Shown here piece after piece: positions 4,242-5,403 of a stretch of 5,403 bases of DNA. How positions within the stretch are numbered: position 1 is the first letter of the stretch; each line of letters starts with the position of its first letter. Made by a program: the position numbers and the translations under genes. A model generated the notes under the pieces. That model saw only the letters and a program-made list of their open reading frames with translations. It ran no database searches and was not told the origin of the DNA. Source of the stretch: Sulfurimonas sp. (GTDB taxonomy: Bacteria > Campylobacterota > Campylobacteria > Campylobacterales > Sulfurimonadaceae); assembly GCA_015663215.1 (NCBI GenBank), contig DQSP01000212.1, positions 1 through 5,403 on the forward strand. The letters are read 5' to 3'.

Positions 4242-5403
4242 ACTCTGAATCAGCAGCTTCATCAAGAAGCTTCTGTGGTATTTTTAGACCTACTTTACCA
4301 GCATTTTCTAATGTTAAACCATCTGTTTGATCTGTATTTGATAGTCTCTCTTTCATAAGCATATCATCAGTCATACCCTCATAACCTAAATCTGCTAGTG
4401 ATACGGTGTTGTTAGACTTGTGAATAATATGTGGCTCAATGATAATAACTAACTCTTCTACCTGTCTTACTTTCTCTTCATATTTAAAAAGGTAACTAAG
4501 TACTGGAATATCACCAAGTAAAGGAACCTTATTTGAGTTAATAGTATTTCTAGTAGTAATTAAACCACCGAGTATAATTCTATGTCCATCTTTAACTGTA
4601 ACAACTGAAGAGAGTTGACGACGGCTTAAATCGGGTGGCATAGTTCTATTTGCATTGTCAGTCTGTGATATGTTTGTTGTTGTTTCAGAAAGAGATGGAT
4701 TTATTTTAAGTGTAATAGTATTATCATCAGCAATTTCTGGAGTTATAGTTAAAAGAACACCAGCAAATACTGATTGCACATTTTCATTAGCACTCTGTGC
4801 ACCAGCTCCTGTACCACCAGCTAGAGTTTGTGTACTTGTTATCTTATAAAAGTATTCCGTTCCTGCTGTGATAAGTGCTGGTTGATTGTTGAGTGTTAAA
4901 ACTTTTGGATTTGAGATTGAGTTAACATTTCCTTGTGTTTTAAGAAATTTAATAACTTCATTAAGTTTTGCTTGTCCTTTTATATTTACAATACTTGCAA
5001 CTCCATCAATTGCATTGGCTGCAATAGCAGTTGTGGTAGCACCTGTTGCATCAAATGTATCAACATTTTTATTACTGATATGATTTATAGATACATCAAA
5101 GTTTTGTAAGGCATACAGTTGTTGCCAATCAATACCTGTTGTTTTTCCTTCACTCATAGTTACTGAGAGTAGTTGAACATCTATAAGAACTTGTAGCTGT
5201 ACCTTACCTTGAAGTCTTTCCAGATAGTTAGAAAAACGTTTCATCTGTTTAGATGTTGCTGTAACAGTTATAAGACCTGCATTTTTATTAATAATTGGTG
5301 CACTTGCTTTGTAGTTGTCATGTGGACGATTTAAGATACTCTGAAACTCTAAATCTAGCGCTTCCCAAAATTTAACTTCATCAGTACTCTCAATTTTGAT
5401 ACC
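4240..5403 (-). CDS. mshL: MshL/PilQ-type outer-membrane secretin (5' end beyond window)
   Basis: Forms the multimeric outer-membrane channel of the machine. The frame is open from the window edge at 5403 to a TAA at 4240, giving 387 visible residues. The ATG at 5244 is internal: the 53 codons before it read as secretin sequence (VKFWEALDLEFQSIL at 10-24 and NAGLITVTAT at 41-50, as in the N-terminal modules of MshL). Next come VLIDVQLLSV (72-81) and GIDW (90-93), the family's usual 'QV.I...I.EV....G.dW' motif. The secretin core starts near NPKVLTLNNQPA (165-176), continues with LGGLI (278-282) and VPLLGDIPVLSYLF (293-306, the secretin signature), and ends at ELVIIIEPHII (317-327). An extra polar tail of about 60 residues follows. 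A Gly/Ala/Ser-rich stretch at about 191-208 lies in the part that normally forms the membrane-inserted hairpins. The signal peptide and first domains, roughly 150-200 residues by comparison with MshL, lie above 5403. Confidence 0.95.
   Translation of the reverse strand, partial: GIKIESTDEVKFWEALDLEFQSILNRPHDNYKASAPIINKNAGLITVTATSKQMKRFSNYLERLQGKVQLQVLIDVQLLSVTMSEGKTTGIDWQQLYALQNFDVSINHISNKNVDTFDATGATTTAIAANAIDGVASIVNIKGQAKLNEVIKFLKTQGNVNSISNPKVLTLNNQPALITAGTEYFYKITSTQTLAGGTGAGAQSANENVQSVFAGVLLTITPEIADDNTITLKINPSLSETTTNISQTDNANRTMPPDLSRRQLSSVVTVKDGHRIILGGLITTRNTINSNKVPLLGDIPVLSYLFKYEEKVRQVEELVIIIEPHIIHKSNNTVSLADLGYEGMTDDMLMKERLSNTDQTDGLTLENAGKVGLKIPQKLLDEAADSE
4255..4271 (-). other. Possible small mRNA hairpin at the 3' end of the secretin gene
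   Basis: The transcript reads AGCTTC, a five-base loop TTGAT, then GAAGCT: a perfect six-base-pair stem 12 nt before the secretin stop and ahead of the ATPase ribosome binding site. No U-tract follows, so it is not an intrinsic terminator. It lies in codons for QKLLDEA and may be chance; an effect on mRNA stability between the two genes is speculative. Confidence 0.25.

Noticed and set aside
4655..4849. Plus-strand open frame of 64 codons
   Set aside because: Antisense shadow of the well-supported secretin core, with no family resemblance or translation signals.
4886..5083. Plus-strand open frame of 65 codons with apparent hydrophobic segments
   Set aside because: Antisense to the secretin; the hydrophobicity mirrors Asn/Asp/Lys codons of the opposite strand, and the encoded secretin motifs explain the region.
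5242..5244. ATG at 5244 as the true start of the secretin gene
   Set aside because: The frame remains open for 53 more codons to the window edge and those codons encode MshL-like sequence (VKFWEALDL, NAGLITVTAT). A start here would also lack a signal peptide.
1..5403. Mobile element, CRISPR array, tRNA/rRNA or attachment site
   Set aside because: No transposase or integrase motifs, no regularly spaced repeats, no cloverleaf-like segments and almost no non-coding DNA; composition looks uniform across the operon, giving no sign of recent insertion.

Overview
The window is AT-rich and coding-dense, and every gene lies on the minus strand, so transcription runs from high to low coordinates. Protein content, gene order and the A/T-rich, lysine-rich coding style point to a Campylobacterota (epsilonproteobacterial) genome of the Sulfurimonas/Sulfurovum/Arcobacter/Campylobacter kind. 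That lineage assignment is inference from style and synteny, since no taxonomic marker gene is present.

Layout in the direction of transcription: (1) 5403-4240, a MshL/PilQ-type outer-membrane secretin, cut at its 5' end by the window edge; (2) 4224-3415, a MshM/GspA-type AAA+ ATPase; (3) 3422-2616, a single-pass inner-membrane protein with a long Pro/Glu/Lys/Val-rich periplasmic linker and a C-terminal TPR region (MshN/CtsX-like position); (4) 2619-2077, a small signal-peptide protein of unknown function; (5) 2068-332, a MshE/GspE-type assembly ATPase; (6) 335-1, the start of a MshG/GspF/PilC-type inner-membrane platform protein, cut by the window edge. Two genes run off the window. The secretin frame stays open for 53 codons upstream of its first internal ATG, and the GspF frame is open for 111 codons to position 1.

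The genes form one tightly coupled operon. The longest gap is 15 nt, three of the five junctions overlap, and several ribosome binding sites sit on the preceding stop codon. No promoter or terminator is visible, so the operon must start above 5403 and end below 1. The order secretin, AAA ATPase, TPR/membrane protein, (small protein), E-ATPase, F-platform matches mshL-M-N-E-G of MSHA pilus loci. From memory it also matches the Campylobacter jejuni Cts transformation cluster (ctsD-ctsP-ctsX-ctsE-ctsF). The products should form a type IV pilus / type II secretion-like machine: the E-ATPase drives the F platform in the inner membrane, the AAA ATPase with its TPR membrane partner links cytoplasm to periplasm, and the secretin provides the outer-membrane pore. 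The substrate (adhesive pilus, DNA-uptake pseudopilus or secreted protein) cannot be decided here because the pilin genes lie outside the window.

The most noteworthy points are the unrecognised exported protein in the middle of the core machinery genes, and the degenerate cyclic-di-GMP-binding (MshEN) motifs at the N-terminus of the E-ATPase. I found no mobile element, CRISPR array, RNA gene or long non-coding stretch.
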